Part shown: positions 1-9,208 of the stretch, one piece after another
Position numbering within the stretch: the first letter of the stretch is position 1
Layout of the letters: each line of letters opens with the position of its first letter
Assembly: GCA_016650235.1 (NCBI GenBank)
Contig: JAENWC010000197.1
Span: 1-43,122 of the forward strand
Direction of reading: 5' to 3'
From: Terriglobia bacterium
GTDB taxonomy: Bacteria; Acidobacteriota; Terriglobia; Bryobacterales; Bryobacteraceae
DNA: 43,122 bases
Program-made: the position numbers and the translations under genes
Notes under the pieces: model-generated
Seen by the model: only the letters and a program-made list of their open reading frames with translations
Databases searched by the model: none
Told to the model about the DNA's origin: nothing

Positions 1-153
1 AAAGGCGGGTCTAAGAGAAAGGCTGAGGCGGCCGCCAAACCGCCCCTCAAGGTTGGACGTAAACGGAAACTTTCCGCAGCAGCCAGAAAAAGGATCGCCG
101 CGGCGCAAAAGAAACGCTGGGCCGAGTACCGGAAGAACAAAGCCCAGGGCTAA
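1..153 (+). CDS. C-terminal end of a lysine/arginine/alanine-rich basic protein (5' truncated)
   Basis: Frame 1 is open from the window edge to a TAA at 151-153 and encodes 50 residues, very rich in Lys, Arg and Ala. The tail carries a segment of the type KLSAAARKRIAAAQKKRWAEY. Similar 'LS-x-AAR-x-RIA-x-A-x-KxRW' tails occur at the ends of small histone-like or putative DNA-binding proteins in acidobacteria and relatives (recalled from general knowledge, not searched). The gene converges on cbiO, whose stop lies 3 bases away. The N-terminus is outside the window, so the domain that would name it is not visible. Chance open frame is possible, but the strongly biased, motif-like composition ending at a clean stop argues for a real gene. 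Confidence 0.55.
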   Translation, partial: KGGSKRKAEAAAKPPLKVGRKRKLSAAARKRIAAAQKKRWAEYRKNKAQG

Positions 154-156
154 ACC

Positions 157-888
157 CTATCGGTCGCCGGTTGATCTCGCAGAGTTGCTCCAGTGGTGGT
201 GTGGCTCCCAGTCGAAGCGGTGGATCAGTTCTTCCACACCTCCCTCCGCCACGATTTTTCCGTCCTCAAAGAAGACCGCGCGCCCACCCAGCGCACGGGC
301 AAGGCCGGTGTCGTGCGTCGTGATGATTTTAGCCTGCGGGAGTGCGGCCAGCAGCCGCACAAGATCTGTTTGCCCCGGCGGGTCCAGCGAGGTGGTCGGC
401 TCATCCAGGATGAGTATGTCCGGGCGCATGGCGAGCACGCCCGCCAATGCCGCGCGGCGCTTTTCTCCCGCACTCAAATGGTAGGGCGCCTTGTCCCGGC
501 AACCCTCCAACCCGGTGTCTTTCAGCGTGCACAGCGCGGTTTCCCGCGCCTGCAAAGGAGTGTTGCCGAGATTCAGCGGCCCATAGGCGACATCCTCGAT
601 GACGGTGGGCATGAATAGCTGCTCATCGGCTTCCTGGAACACAACGCCGATGCGCCGCCGGATCTCCCGCAGATTCCTCTTCTCCATACTCAGCCCGCAC
701 ACTCTAATCTCACCTTCGCCCTGTAACAGGCCGTTCAAGTGAAGCACAAAAGTCGTCTTGCCGGAGCCATTCCGGCCTAACAGGATTACCGTTTCCCCGC
801 CGGAAAGCTGGAAATCGATACCGCGCAAAGCAGGCGTACCGTCGGGATACCGGTAGCGCAAGTTGCGCACTTCGATTAGAGGCGCCAC
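157..888 (-). CDS. cbiO: ECF transporter ATPase, CbiO/NikO family (nickel/cobalt uptake)
   Basis: ATP-hydrolysing subunit of a group I ECF importer for Co2+ or Ni2+, acting on the cytoplasmic face. The 243-residue protein shows the Walker A GRNGSGKT, the Q-loop region (VVFQEADEQLF), the ABC signature LSAGEKRRAALAG, Walker B ILILDEPTTSLDP and the switch histidine in TTHD. I chose the GTG at 886-888. It has an AGGAGG nine bases upstream and begins APLIEVRNLRYRY, the usual family start; an upstream ATG (948) would add 20 residues unlike the family. The start lies inside the end of cbiQ (13-base overlap), so the two are probably translationally coupled. Whether the metal is cobalt or nickel cannot be told from this subunit. 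Confidence 0.93.
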   Translation of the reverse strand: MAPLIEVRNLRYRYPDGTPALRGIDFQLSGGETVILLGRNGSGKTTFVLHLNGLLQGEGEIRVCGLSMEKRNLREIRRRIGVVFQEADEQLFMPTVIEDVAYGPLNLGNTPLQARETALCTLKDTGLEGCRDKAPYHLSAGEKRRAALAGVLAMRPDILILDEPTTSLDPPGQTDLVRLLAALPQAKIITTHDTGLARALGGRAVFFEDGKIVAEGGVEELIHRFDWEPHHHWSNSARSTGDR

Positions 889-1574
889 AAGAGTCTGCCT
901 CCTGTAAGAACAATTACAGTCACCAAGGCGAGCAATCCATCCATCCACCCGAACCGAAAAGTGCCGTGCATTACCAGCCGTCCTGTATATCCGCGCGAGA
1001 GCATCGCACGGTGAATTCCCTCGGCTCTTTCATAGGAGGAACCGAATAGAACCGTAATGGCTCCGCCGGCGGCCTTGCGCCGCAAGCCTCCACGGCAGGC
1101 TGCCGCCAACCGCATGTTCCTGGCTTTCTCCGATAACACGAAAAGGTAGCGGTAAAGAAACTGCACCACGGTGACTACCATTGTTGGCGCTCCCAGCCGT
1201 TCCGCCCCCGCAAGCAGGGCCGGCATGGGTGTAGTGGCTACTGCAAGCATCACCGCGAAGGCGGAAAAACTGCTCTTCACCAAAAGGGAAGCGGCCCGCG
1301 CCGAGTCGCCCGAGAGCCAGCTTAACAAGGCGAACGTTCCCGCAAATGGCATCACTATCGCCGTTCTTTGCAGAAGCGGAGCCAGTGGCAATCGCGCCAT
1401 CAGCGCAGCGGCCAACAACAACCCGCCATAACCGCAGGCCACCTCGGGCGTCACTGCGGGTACCGTCGCCAACCATACCAGAAAGCACAACAGCGCGACT
1501 AATTTTGCCCGCGGATCGCGGGCGTGCAGAAAACTTTCGCGGCGGCTCCATTGATCCACGGTGAGGTGCTGCAC
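876..1574 (-). CDS. cbiQ: ECF transporter transmembrane subunit CbiQ/NikQ
   Basis: Membrane T-component that couples the ATPase to the metal-binding CbiM. The 232-residue protein begins with the family's typical HARDPRAKL segment (about residues 17-25). It has hydrophobic helices at roughly 25-43, 47-64, 72-88, 102-120 and 210-230. The cytoplasmic coupling region ends with a SRGYTGR segment matching the Ala-Arg-Gly coupling motif of T-components. The start is a GTG one base after the cbiM stop, and its end overlaps cbiO, so cbiM-cbiQ-cbiO form one tight operon. No cobalamin biosynthesis genes are adjacent. Confidence 0.9.
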   Translation of the reverse strand: MQHLTVDQWSRRESFLHARDPRAKLVALLCFLVWLATVPAVTPEVACGYGGLLLAAALMARLPLAPLLQRTAIVMPFAGTFALLSWLSGDSARAASLLVKSSFSAFAVMLAVATTPMPALLAGAERLGAPTMVVTVVQFLYRYLFVLSEKARNMRLAAACRGGLRRKAAGGAITVLFGSSYERAEGIHRAMLSRGYTGRLVMHGTFRFGWMDGLLALVTVIVLTGGRLLWRL

Positions 1575-1575
1575 C

Positions 1576-2484
1576 TTACACGCTCTGCTTCCTGGTCATT
1601 AAGCGGCAAATTCCGAGGCACACCACGTAGATAATGGCCAACCCTGCTAACCCAGCCGCTATCTTCCGCAGCCATGGTTCCGATATCATCCGCAGTTCGT
1701 AATCTCGGAGGGGAGTGGCCAGCAGCGTGCGCGCCCGCCCTTCTATCCCCAGATTCCCGGCAAGCTTCTCCAACCCGTCCGGCAAGATGGATGCGGCAAG
1801 CGCGCCCACGGAAGCCAGTAGTATCGCTGTGGCGCCTAAAGCGCCGCGCACCCGGCTGTTCACTCCAGTGGAAGTGCGAACCCATCCGGCATTCATCTTC
1901 TCAAGCGATCCCACTACCGCCAACGTGATCAATCCCTCCACCAGCGCGGATACCAGAAACAACAGCAGCGACACTCCCACCACCGGCCCGGGCATCGGCA
2001 CTCCTGAGGCGCGTAACTCGGCCAGCGCCAGACAAGCCGGCGCCAGTACGGATAAAACGCCACCCAGGAAAATCGCCGCGCGCCGCCATGGGCCTCTTCC
2101 CCAATAGTGGTAAGGCAGGTATCCCGCCAGGGTTCCCGCCACCGCCATGTTCATTACATTCGCACCCAAGGCCAGCACACCACCGTCCTGAAACACCAGC
2201 GCCTGAACGATGAGGATCGCCGTCATCACTACAGCCGCGGCGGCAGGCCCTAACGTGCAGGCCAGCAGCGCGCTGCCCACCAAGTGTCCGCTGGTGCCAA
2301 TCCCCACGGGGAAATTGATCATCTGCGCGGCAAACACGAAGGCGCCCATAACGCCCAGCAGCGGCGCCTGTCCTTCTTCCAAACCTGCTTGCGCGCGCCG
2401 TGACAGGTAGCCCACCGAGAGTGCCGCCGATATGTCCAGTCCAGCCCACATGCCAGGGGCCAGAAATCCGTCCGGGATATGCAT
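1576..2484 (-). CDS. cbiM: Energy-coupling factor substrate-binding protein CbiM/NikM with fused C-terminal PDGLE (CbiN/NikN-like) region
   Basis: The S-component that captures Ni2+ or Co2+ at its extreme N-terminus. I placed the start at the ATG at 2482-2484, giving MHIPDGFLAPG. In this family Met1 and His2 are metal ligands, so an upstream start (2535) would abolish function. A third ligand, His67 in GTSGHLVG, is present. Six or more hydrophobic segments follow. After about residue 220 comes a Ser/Arg linker, then a helix and the sequence LPDGLEKL, the hallmark of the PDGLE domain that stands in for CbiN/NikN. The protein is therefore an M-N fusion of about 302 residues. No convincing Shine-Dalgarno precedes this ATG. 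It is the first gene of the operon. Confidence 0.9.
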   Translation of the reverse strand: MHIPDGFLAPGMWAGLDISAALSVGYLSRRAQAGLEEGQAPLLGVMGAFVFAAQMINFPVGIGTSGHLVGSALLACTLGPAAAAVVMTAILIVQALVFQDGGVLALGANVMNMAVAGTLAGYLPYHYWGRGPWRRAAIFLGGVLSVLAPACLALAELRASGVPMPGPVVGVSLLLFLVSALVEGLITLAVVGSLEKMNAGWVRTSTGVNSRVRGALGATAILLASVGALAASILPDGLEKLAGNLGIEGRARTLLATPLRDYELRMISEPWLRKIAAGLAGLAIIYVVCLGICRLMTRKQSV

Positions 2485-3019
2485 TGGGAATTTCAAAGTA
2501 GCACGAATTATAAAAACGTGCCACTGCTGCGTCAACGCAGTTGCCGGGTCAGCGCCGTTGGACTATCCAATCCCGCTACGCGCCGTCGACCGGTCCACAG
2601 TTACTCTGAGGGGGACGCCATATCCGAACCTAATCAATCTGTTCTTGAGAGCGAGGAAGAAACGGCTTCCTGTCATTTTGCGGAGGCGACGAAACGGCTC
2701 TTTTGTGGTTGACCTGTGGGTGCAGTTTCGGTTGTTTCGGCTGTTTTGCTTGCGCCAATCTCGCCACTGCTACTAACACCAAGGCCTCAACGTGCGTTTT
2801 TTAAGGCATCACGGAATCTATCGTCCGATGAGGGATTTTGCATCCCAGCCCGGATTGGAGCGCCGCCTCCCGCAAGCGGCTCCCATCCGAGCTCGGCAGC
2901 ACAACGGAGGACTGCGCCATCCTCATCGTCCCGATGAGTTCCGGCCGGAAATCCCTTTGCCATTTACCTGATAATTGGATAGCATTTAACCACGGCAACT
3001 CTAGAACCCGGAGGTCATC
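2485..3019. other. 535-base divergent intergenic region between cbiM and the GMC oxidoreductase
   Basis: No supported gene lies here. I looked for a cobalamin riboswitch serving cbiM: the B12-box core would read CAGTGGC on the shown strand, and it is absent. The sequence GCCACTG does occur twice on the plus strand (near 2520 and 2763), but in the wrong orientation for cbiM and without the rest of the riboswitch. The final 70 bases hold a possible promoter and a good ribosome binding site (GGAGG at 3010-3014) for the GMC gene. The rest has a lower GC content than the genes and no repeat that I can see. Confidence 0.5.
2957..2985 (+). promoter_or_regulatory. Possible sigma-70-type promoter for the GMC oxidoreductase
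   Basis: TTGCCA (2957-2962) and TAGCAT (2980-2985) are separated by 17 bases and lie 34 bases before the ATG at 3020. They match the consensus at 5 of 6 and 4 of 6 positions. The region is locally AT-rich. This is a sequence-only guess. Confidence 0.3.
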
Positions 3020-6000
3020 ATGCTTGCTCGCGATTGGAATCAACACAAAGCCTTCTATGACTACATAGTGATCGGGTCCGGTTACGGCGGCGCCATCACG
3101 GCCGCCCGCATCTCGGGCGCAAACCTGAATCCCAAGCCGAGCGTCTGCATCCTGGAGCGCGGCAAGGAGTGGCCGGTCGGTGATTTCCCCGATAAGTTCG
3201 AAAATTATGCTTCCGAGCTGCGCAGCGATCTCAATCCGCTGGGCCTCTATGATGTTCTGAACTACCCCGACATCTCCGTGATCAAGGGCTCCGGTCTGGG
3301 TGGAACCTCTCTGGTCAATGCCAACGTCGCCATTGTTCCGGACGAGCAGGCTTTTCAGCTTGACGGATGGCCGCAAGCGGTGACGCGTAGCGAACTCATG
3401 CCCTATTACGCCAAGGCAAAGCAGACGCTGGCCGCCGCTCCTCATCCTCGCGCCGCCGGATTACCCAAGGTGCAGGCCCTGGAGAGGCGCGCGCAGGACC
3501 TGGGCCTTTCCGCGCAGGCCCTCGACATCGCGGTCAACTTCGACATCGAAGGCAAGAATGAGCACGGCGTGGAGCAGCACAAGTGCACCGATTGCGGCGA
3601 TTGCGTGACCGGCTGCAACGTGGGCGCCAAGAACACGCTCTACATGAACTATCTGCCCATGGCCGCCAAGGCCGGGGCGGAGATCTACACGCAGACGAAA
3701 GTGGAGTGGATTGAAAAACTGGATAGCGGCGGATGGCGCGTCCACGGCCGGCATTATCGAAGCAAGTTGAGCAACCGCAAGTTCACCATCGAGGCGAAGA
3801 ACGTCATTCTCGCGGCAGGCTCTATCAACTCCACCGAGATCCTCATGCGCTCGGCGCAGTTGCACGGGCTGTCGGTCTCTCCGGCCATTGGCACGCGTTT
3901 TGGCGGCAATGGCGACTTCTTCGGCCTCTCCTATAACGGTGACCAGCAGACGCAGGTGCTCGGTTTCGGGAACCACTCCGGCAGTCCCGGCGCGGTCATT
4001 CCGCCCGGCCCCGCCATTGTCGCCGCCGTACGCTATGAGATGAACCAGCCCATGGAGAATCGCTTCACCGTGGAGGATCTGAGTTTCTCCAAGGCGTATG
4101 TGCGCGCCGCGCAGATCGCGTTTGCCGCGCTACGCGGTGAAGACACCGACGCCGGGGATGAGGACGCCGAGAGGGTGCGCATGACGCGGGATATTTTCGG
4201 GCTGGAGCCGTATCATCCCGACGGCGCCCTGAACCACACCATGCTCTATCTGTGTATGGGCATTGACAACCGGAAAGGCTATTTCCGCTGGGAGCGGCCC
4301 CTGCTCGAACGGGACGGACGCGTGAGCGTGATCTGGCCGGAGGCGGGCCGGCAGCAGGTCTTCAGTCTAATGAACGAGGAGTTGCGCCGCCATACCCGCC
4401 GCGAGGGCGGCAGTTTCCTTCCCAATCCCTTGTGGTCTTTTCTCAATCTGCGGCACCTGGTGACGGCGCATCCGCTGGGTGGATGCCCCATGGGCGAGGA
4501 CTATCTGTCCGGCGCCGTGGACCAGTATGGCCGCGTCTATTCCGGCGACGGTGCCGTGCACACGGGACTGTTTGTTGCCGATGGAGCCATTGTTCCTTCG
4601 GCGCTGGCCGTGAACCCATTCCTTACCATCTCTGCGCTCGCAGAGCGCATCGCCGCCCGCATGATCCTCGCCGAGGGCGGTACCGCCTATCCCGCCCCGA
4701 AGATGAGTGCCGGGTTCGGTTCGCTCGATCCGGTGGATGCCATCTCGATGAGCGAAGTGGAACTCGACCGCATTTTCGAAAGAGCGCCGAATCAGCCCAT
4801 CGGTCTCATGGTGAACGAAGGCGGCCGTCAGATGGATCTGGCTACCGAGCGCATCGTCAATGACGACTTCTGGAAAGGTTTCTTTCCCCAGGGGCACGCC
4901 CTCAACGCCATGTCGGCGATGCTCTTCACCGGATTCAAGAAGCAGTTCTCCAGAAAAGGGAATAACGTCATCGGCGTGACCGGCGATTCGGACGGCTTGA
5001 TCCACGCCCGCAACGAGATGAAGTCCATCACATTGAAGCAGCAGGAAGGCGACCTGCCTCCGGGCGACTATGTGCTGCTCAAGTATGTCGATCCCCCCTG
5101 GCAGGGCTTCTACGACGTCTTCAAAGTGGTGTCAAAGGATCTGCTCATCGGACGCGTCTATCTCGGCGAGTTCCCGAATGGCGCCCGCATGTTCACCTTT
5201 CCGATGACGCGCGCGTACAGCTTTGATCAGATGACGGCCGAGGATCACAGGAAACTCTACGAGCAGGCCGCCGTCCCCACTGCCCAGGAGTTGCAGGGAG
5301 CCTGGCGCATGGACGTGATCTCAAACGCAAACCAGGCGCGCGGCATGGCCTACCTGTCCTTTGACAACAAGCCGGACGGGAGGCTCGAGAGCCGTTTTCA
5401 ATTGATGGGCATGCTGGAGGGCTTGATCGCGCCCAACGCCACCACGGAGCATTTTCAACTAAACGATTTCACCCCGTTTCGCGATGAGATCCGCAAAATT
5501 GACAGTAAGCTGATGATCGGGCGCTGGGTAACCGATCTGGCCGTGGAACCCGCCGCCAGATCCCTCGGCGTGTTCCATCTGGAGAAGCAGCCGGCGCGGT
5601 TTGGCTTCTACTACCTGTTGCGGCCCGCCGAATCGGGCAAGCTCCCCACCAACACGCTGCTGAGTCCGTTGCTGGACGCGCATTTGCCCAAGGGCGTCGG
5701 GCTGACCTTTGATGAGCAGATGGTGGGATCGCGCGCCACCTTCTCCGTTCGCATGGTGATTCAGGATATTAACGAATTCATCGAAGGAAGCCAGCACGAG
5801 GCGCGCATGGAAGGTTCCGTGCGAATCACCGATTTTGACGGGCAGGCCGACGTGACGCTTACGGTGAACTCCCTGCGCAGCTACTTCAACTATCTGCGCG
5901 TGAACCCCGCCACCGGTGAGGCGGAGATGCGATACTACCTGGAATTCTCCGGCGCAACAGGCAAGCGCTACAGCCTGGAAGGCAAAAAGTTCATGCAGCG

Positions 6001-6295
6001 GGACAGTTCCGGCAATGAGACCTTGCAGGATTACACGACGCTCTTCACTACCGTGTACGAACTCACCCCCGGCGGCAAGCAGCAGCTATTTGAAGACGTC
6101 CTCAAGTTCCACACATTTGAAGACCTGGCCGCGGTAGGCAACCTGATGGGTTTCCTACGCAGCTTCCGCGTCACCGGGACAGAAGATCCAGGCCTGCAAC
6201 TGATGGCGCAGATGAGATTCCACGCATTCACGGCGCAGTTTGTCATGCAGGAGTACGACCCACTGGCGGCTGCGGTAGGACAGGCCTCCGGCTAG
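3020..6295 (+). CDS. GMC-family flavin oxidoreductase (cholesterol-oxidase-like) with a four-cysteine motif and a large C-terminal extension
   Basis: FAD-dependent alcohol oxidase or dehydrogenase of 1091 residues; the substrate is unknown. The N-terminal half (about 10-560) is a GMC fold. It has the dinucleotide-binding G19-x-G21-x-x-G24 segment (IGSGYGG), the family glycine-rich stretch GSGLGGTSLVNANV, and the C-terminal substrate-domain motif AHPLGGCPMG with the likely catalytic His484 and partner Asn532. Between them, Cys189, 192, 195 and 199 form C-x2-C-x2-C-x3-C followed by NVGAKNT, a spacing seen in iron-sulfur-bearing GMC dehydrogenases. Residues about 570-1091 match no domain I recognise; parts look beta-rich and lipocalin-like, with a helical tail. 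There is no signal peptide. GGAGG precedes the ATG by 6 bases. The gene stands alone and converges on the chemosensory operon. Typical GMC proteins are 500-600 residues, so the second half is a real fusion. Confidence 0.85.
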   Translation: MLARDWNQHKAFYDYIVIGSGYGGAITAARISGANLNPKPSVCILERGKEWPVGDFPDKFENYASELRSDLNPLGLYDVLNYPDISVIKGSGLGGTSLVNANVAIVPDEQAFQLDGWPQAVTRSELMPYYAKAKQTLAAAPHPRAAGLPKVQALERRAQDLGLSAQALDIAVNFDIEGKNEHGVEQHKCTDCGDCVTGCNVGAKNTLYMNYLPMAAKAGAEIYTQTKVEWIEKLDSGGWRVHGRHYRSKLSNRKFTIEAKNVILAAGSINSTEILMRSAQLHGLSVSPAIGTRFGGNGDFFGLSYNGDQQTQVLGFGNHSGSPGAVIPPGPAIVAAVRYEMNQPMENRFTVEDLSFSKAYVRAAQIAFAALRGEDTDAGDEDAERVRMTRDIFGLEPYHPDGALNHTMLYLCMGIDNRKGYFRWERPLLERDGRVSVIWPEAGRQQVFSLMNEELRRHTRREGGSFLPNPLWSFLNLRHLVTAHPLGGCPMGEDYLSGAVDQYGRVYSGDGAVHTGLFVADGAIVPSALAVNPFLTISALAERIAARMILAEGGTAYPAPKMSAGFGSLDPVDAISMSEVELDRIFERAPNQPIGLMVNEGGRQMDLATERIVNDDFWKGFFPQGHALNAMSAMLFTGFKKQFSRKGNNVIGVTGDSDGLIHARNEMKSITLKQQEGDLPPGDYVLLKYVDPPWQGFYDVFKVVSKDLLIGRVYLGEFPNGARMFTFPMTRAYSFDQMTAEDHRKLYEQAAVPTAQELQGAWRMDVISNANQARGMAYLSFDNKPDGRLESRFQLMGMLEGLIAPNATTEHFQLNDFTPFRDEIRKIDSKLMIGRWVTDLAVEPAARSLGVFHLEKQPARFGFYYLLRPAESGKLPTNTLLSPLLDAHLPKGVGLTFDEQMVGSRATFSVRMVIQDINEFIEGSQHEARMEGSVRITDFDGQADVTLTVNSLRSYFNYLRVNPATGEAEMRYYLEFSGATGKRYSLEGKKFMQRDSSGNETLQDYTTLFTTVYELTPGGKQQLFEDVLKFHTFEDLAAVGNLMGFLRSFRVTGTEDPGLQLMAQMRFHAFTAQFVMQEYDPLAAAVGQASG

Positions 6296-6424
6296 TCGTC
6301 CTAGATTAGAGTGACCTACTACGAACGCCACTTTCGCAGACACGGATCGGGAATTGGATATAGCCGCCACTGGTCCAAGATGGCTCCAGGATGAACGTGT
6401 GGCTCAGTGTGACAGGCCAGAGGC

Positions 6425-9088
6425 CTATCCCACTGCCGTGTTTCCGGTGTGGGACACCAAGCGGCGGACCGTGGCCAGCAGGAATTCATCCTGATAGGGC
6501 TTGACCAGATACTCATTGACACCGGCTTGAAAACCGCGGTTGCGGTGCTTCGCGCCGGCGCGGGAGGTGAGCATGATGATGGGGATGTACCGGAACTCGG
6601 AGCGTATGCGGAGCCGTTCGGTTAGTTCGAAACCGTCCATGCGCGGCATCTCGACGTCCATCAGAATCGCATCGGGGTGGAAGCCGGACTGATCGAGGAT
6701 TTCGAGCGCTTCGACGCCGTCCTTGGCCTGCACGGAATTCCATCCGGTGTTCTTGATGAGGTTGGCGACGACGCGGCGGACGCTGAGGGAATCGTCGACG
6801 ATGAGGATGTTGAGGGCCTTGCGGGCGGGAGCGGCGCGGTGCTGCATCTTGACCGGGGTTGCCATAGTGCTGGCGATCTGGGCCGGATTGAGGATAATCA
6901 CGACGCTGCCGTCGCCGAGAATGGTGGTTCCGGCTACTGCTTGAAGGCGGCGCAGGACGCTGGTCAGCGGCTGCATCGCGACTTCCCTGGCTTCCAGAAT
7001 GCGGTCCACAAGGACGGCGCAAAGCCGGCCGCCGGAGCGCAGTACGACGGCGGGAATACGGCCCGGCGGATCCGGGGCAGTGTCGCGGAGTCCGAGGGTG
7101 TGGGCCAGGTCGATGACAGGGTATTGCTCCGCACCCAGGGTGAGGGTGCGCGTTTCCTTCTCGCCGTGAATCTGCGAGGCAAGCACGCGGGCGGCCTGCA
7201 CCACCGATTGCAGCGGCAGGGCCATGGTTTGGCCGTGCACCTCGATCAGGAGGACCTTATTGACGGCGAGGGTCATGGGCAGGCGCAGGGTGAAAGTGAC
7301 GCCTTGGCCAGGCGTACTCTCCATCGAGATGGTTCCCTTGAGGGCATCGACTCCGGCTTTGACTACGTCCAGACCAACACCGCGGCCGGAGATTTCGCTG
7401 ACCTGTTCGGCGGTGCTGAAACCGGGTTGAAAAACGAGAGTCTGCAACTGGGACCAATCCAGATCGCCCGGATCACCGGCGAAACCCTGGAGGACGGCTT
7501 CACGGCGGAGCTTATCTTCGTTGAGACCGGCGCCGTCGTCGGTGAGCCGGACCACAACGTCAGCGCCTTCATAGTAGGCGTTGAGATGAATGCGTCCTGC
7601 TTCGGGTTTGCCGGCTGCGATACGGGAAGCGGGATTCTCGATGCCGTGATCCACGGCGTTGCGGAGCAGGTGTTCAAGAGGTGCGGAGAGCTCATCGAGC
7701 ACCTTCTTATCGAGCTCGGTGGAAAGGCCGTCCATTGTGATTTCGGCAAGCTTGCCGGTTTTGGCGGCGGTGACGCGGACCGTACGCTCAAGGCGGTTGG
7801 CGAGAGTGGACAGGGGAACCATGCGCATGCGCATGAGCTTGTCCCGGATGTCGCGCGTGAGGCGCTCCTGCTGGGTGAGGTAGCCGTTGAAACCGCCGAT
7901 CAGGTCTCGCAGTTGGGAGCCGGCGGTATTGAGATCGCTTCCGGTTTCCACCAGGTCGCGTGTGATCAGGTGCAGTTGCGTGTATCGGTCAAACTCAAGC
8001 GCGTCAAACTCTTCGCGGCCATCGGAGGCTGGGCCGGATGTGTTGCCGGCGGAGTGGACCGTGCCGTGCCGCCAATGGGTCTGGTCCAAGTCGAGTGTAA
8101 AATTGATGCGCCGCAGACGGTCCTGGCTGAGGGAGAGTTCTTCCACTTCTCTTTTCGTCATGGATAACTGACGTTCAAAGAAGGACTGCTGCACGAAGAG
8201 CTCGCCGGCCATGCGCATGAGCATGTCGAGTTGCTCGAGCGGGACGCGAACCATGCGCGCCGCATCGGCGGAGGCTTCCACCGGATCCGGGGAATTCGCG
8301 GGAAGGGGTTGCGCCTGTGCGGGCGCCTCCACGGCGGCACAGGAGAGAACAACGTCGTAGCCCGCGTAGGTGGACTCGAGAGCGTTTTGAAACTGGGCGG
8401 CATTGCCCCGCGCGGCCACCAGGTCGACCAACAGATCGTAGGCGGAATATAGAATGCGCTGCGTTTCGGCAGTGGCCTCGACAGTCTCCTCGTAGAGATG
8501 ATCGAGAAGGTCCTCCATGCGGTGGGCCAACTTACTGAGGGCCGGGAGGCCGACCATGGCGGCTGCGCCCTTGATGGTATGAACGCTGCGGCGGATATCC
8601 TGCAGGAGAGGTTTGCGGCCGGGATTCTGTTCCAGTTCGCGCAGCCAGGGGCCGACGGAATGGAGATGCTCGTCGGCTTCCTGCAGGAAGCCATCGATCA
8701 GGTCGGCGGCAAAGCCGGGGTCGATGGTGGAGTCCGGGGAAGCCGGATCCGCGGGCGCGTGTGGAGAAGCTGCCACCTCGAGTGCGGCGGAGATCTGTTC
8801 CAGGCCTTCGCCGATGAGCGCGATGAGTTCAGCGTCGAGGGGGATGATGCCGTCGGCGATTTGGGCGACGAGGTCTTCGAGGCCTTCCGCGAGCTGGCCG
8901 ACCTCGGGCATACCGATGACGTTGCCGGCGCCGCGGACATTGTGAGCCAGGCGGTGCAGTTCCTGGAGTGCAGCCTGGTCTGAGGCGTCGGACAGCAGGG
9001 CATCCAGACACTGCCGCATAACGGGAATGTAACCGCGAGCCTCCTCAAGAAAACTGCCGAACACTTCGATGGTGACTGGGTTAGCCAT
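6425..9088 (-). CDS. CheA-type hybrid histidine kinase with C-terminal receiver (ChpA/PilL-like)
   Basis: Central kinase of the chemosensory operon, 887 residues, cytoplasmic. It has two Hpt domains: the first carries His49 in AHNVRG (Arg replaces the usual Lys) and the second His170 in VHTIKGAA. A dimerisation region and CheA-type ATPase follow (about 410-595; DKLMRMRMVPL, N-box NAVDHG at 477-482, G-box GRGVGLDVV). Next come a CheW-like coupling domain (about 600-735) and a receiver domain (about 755-880) with Asp811 in MDVEMPRMDG and the conserved Lys in LVKPY. This order matches Pil-Chp kinases with fewer Hpt domains than Pseudomonas ChpA. GAGGA lies 8 bases before the ATG. It is last in the operon, 120 bases after the receptor gene. 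It probably phosphorylates the two small receiver proteins encoded upstream. Confidence 0.92.
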   Translation of the reverse strand: MANPVTIEVFGSFLEEARGYIPVMRQCLDALLSDASDQAALQELHRLAHNVRGAGNVIGMPEVGQLAEGLEDLVAQIADGIIPLDAELIALIGEGLEQISAALEVAASPHAPADPASPDSTIDPGFAADLIDGFLQEADEHLHSVGPWLRELEQNPGRKPLLQDIRRSVHTIKGAAAMVGLPALSKLAHRMEDLLDHLYEETVEATAETQRILYSAYDLLVDLVAARGNAAQFQNALESTYAGYDVVLSCAAVEAPAQAQPLPANSPDPVEASADAARMVRVPLEQLDMLMRMAGELFVQQSFFERQLSMTKREVEELSLSQDRLRRINFTLDLDQTHWRHGTVHSAGNTSGPASDGREEFDALEFDRYTQLHLITRDLVETGSDLNTAGSQLRDLIGGFNGYLTQQERLTRDIRDKLMRMRMVPLSTLANRLERTVRVTAAKTGKLAEITMDGLSTELDKKVLDELSAPLEHLLRNAVDHGIENPASRIAAGKPEAGRIHLNAYYEGADVVVRLTDDGAGLNEDKLRREAVLQGFAGDPGDLDWSQLQTLVFQPGFSTAEQVSEISGRGVGLDVVKAGVDALKGTISMESTPGQGVTFTLRLPMTLAVNKVLLIEVHGQTMALPLQSVVQAARVLASQIHGEKETRTLTLGAEQYPVIDLAHTLGLRDTAPDPPGRIPAVVLRSGGRLCAVLVDRILEAREVAMQPLTSVLRRLQAVAGTTILGDGSVVIILNPAQIASTMATPVKMQHRAAPARKALNILIVDDSLSVRRVVANLIKNTGWNSVQAKDGVEALEILDQSGFHPDAILMDVEMPRMDGFELTERLRIRSEFRYIPIIMLTSRAGAKHRNRGFQAGVNEYLVKPYQDEFLLATVRRLVSHTGNTAVG

Positions 9089-9208
9089 GTCTTTTCCTCA
9101 GGCCTCGATCAGTGCTCGGCGGATCCATTTCCTTTGGTCGCGGCTCGGAATCGGATTCCGCGCCTCCGCTGAAAGGAACGGTTGGAATGGTTGCTTCATG
9201 ACAAGCCC

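Noticed and set aside
2520-2770. GCCACTG motifs suggesting a cobalamin riboswitch near cbiM
   Set aside because: Both copies are on the plus strand, pointing away from cbiM, and the other conserved riboswitch blocks are not visible.
6677-8167. Long plus-strand open frame of 496 codons
   Set aside because: It lies wholly opposite the CheA hybrid gene, has no recognisable motifs, and mirrors the codon pattern of the minus-strand gene.
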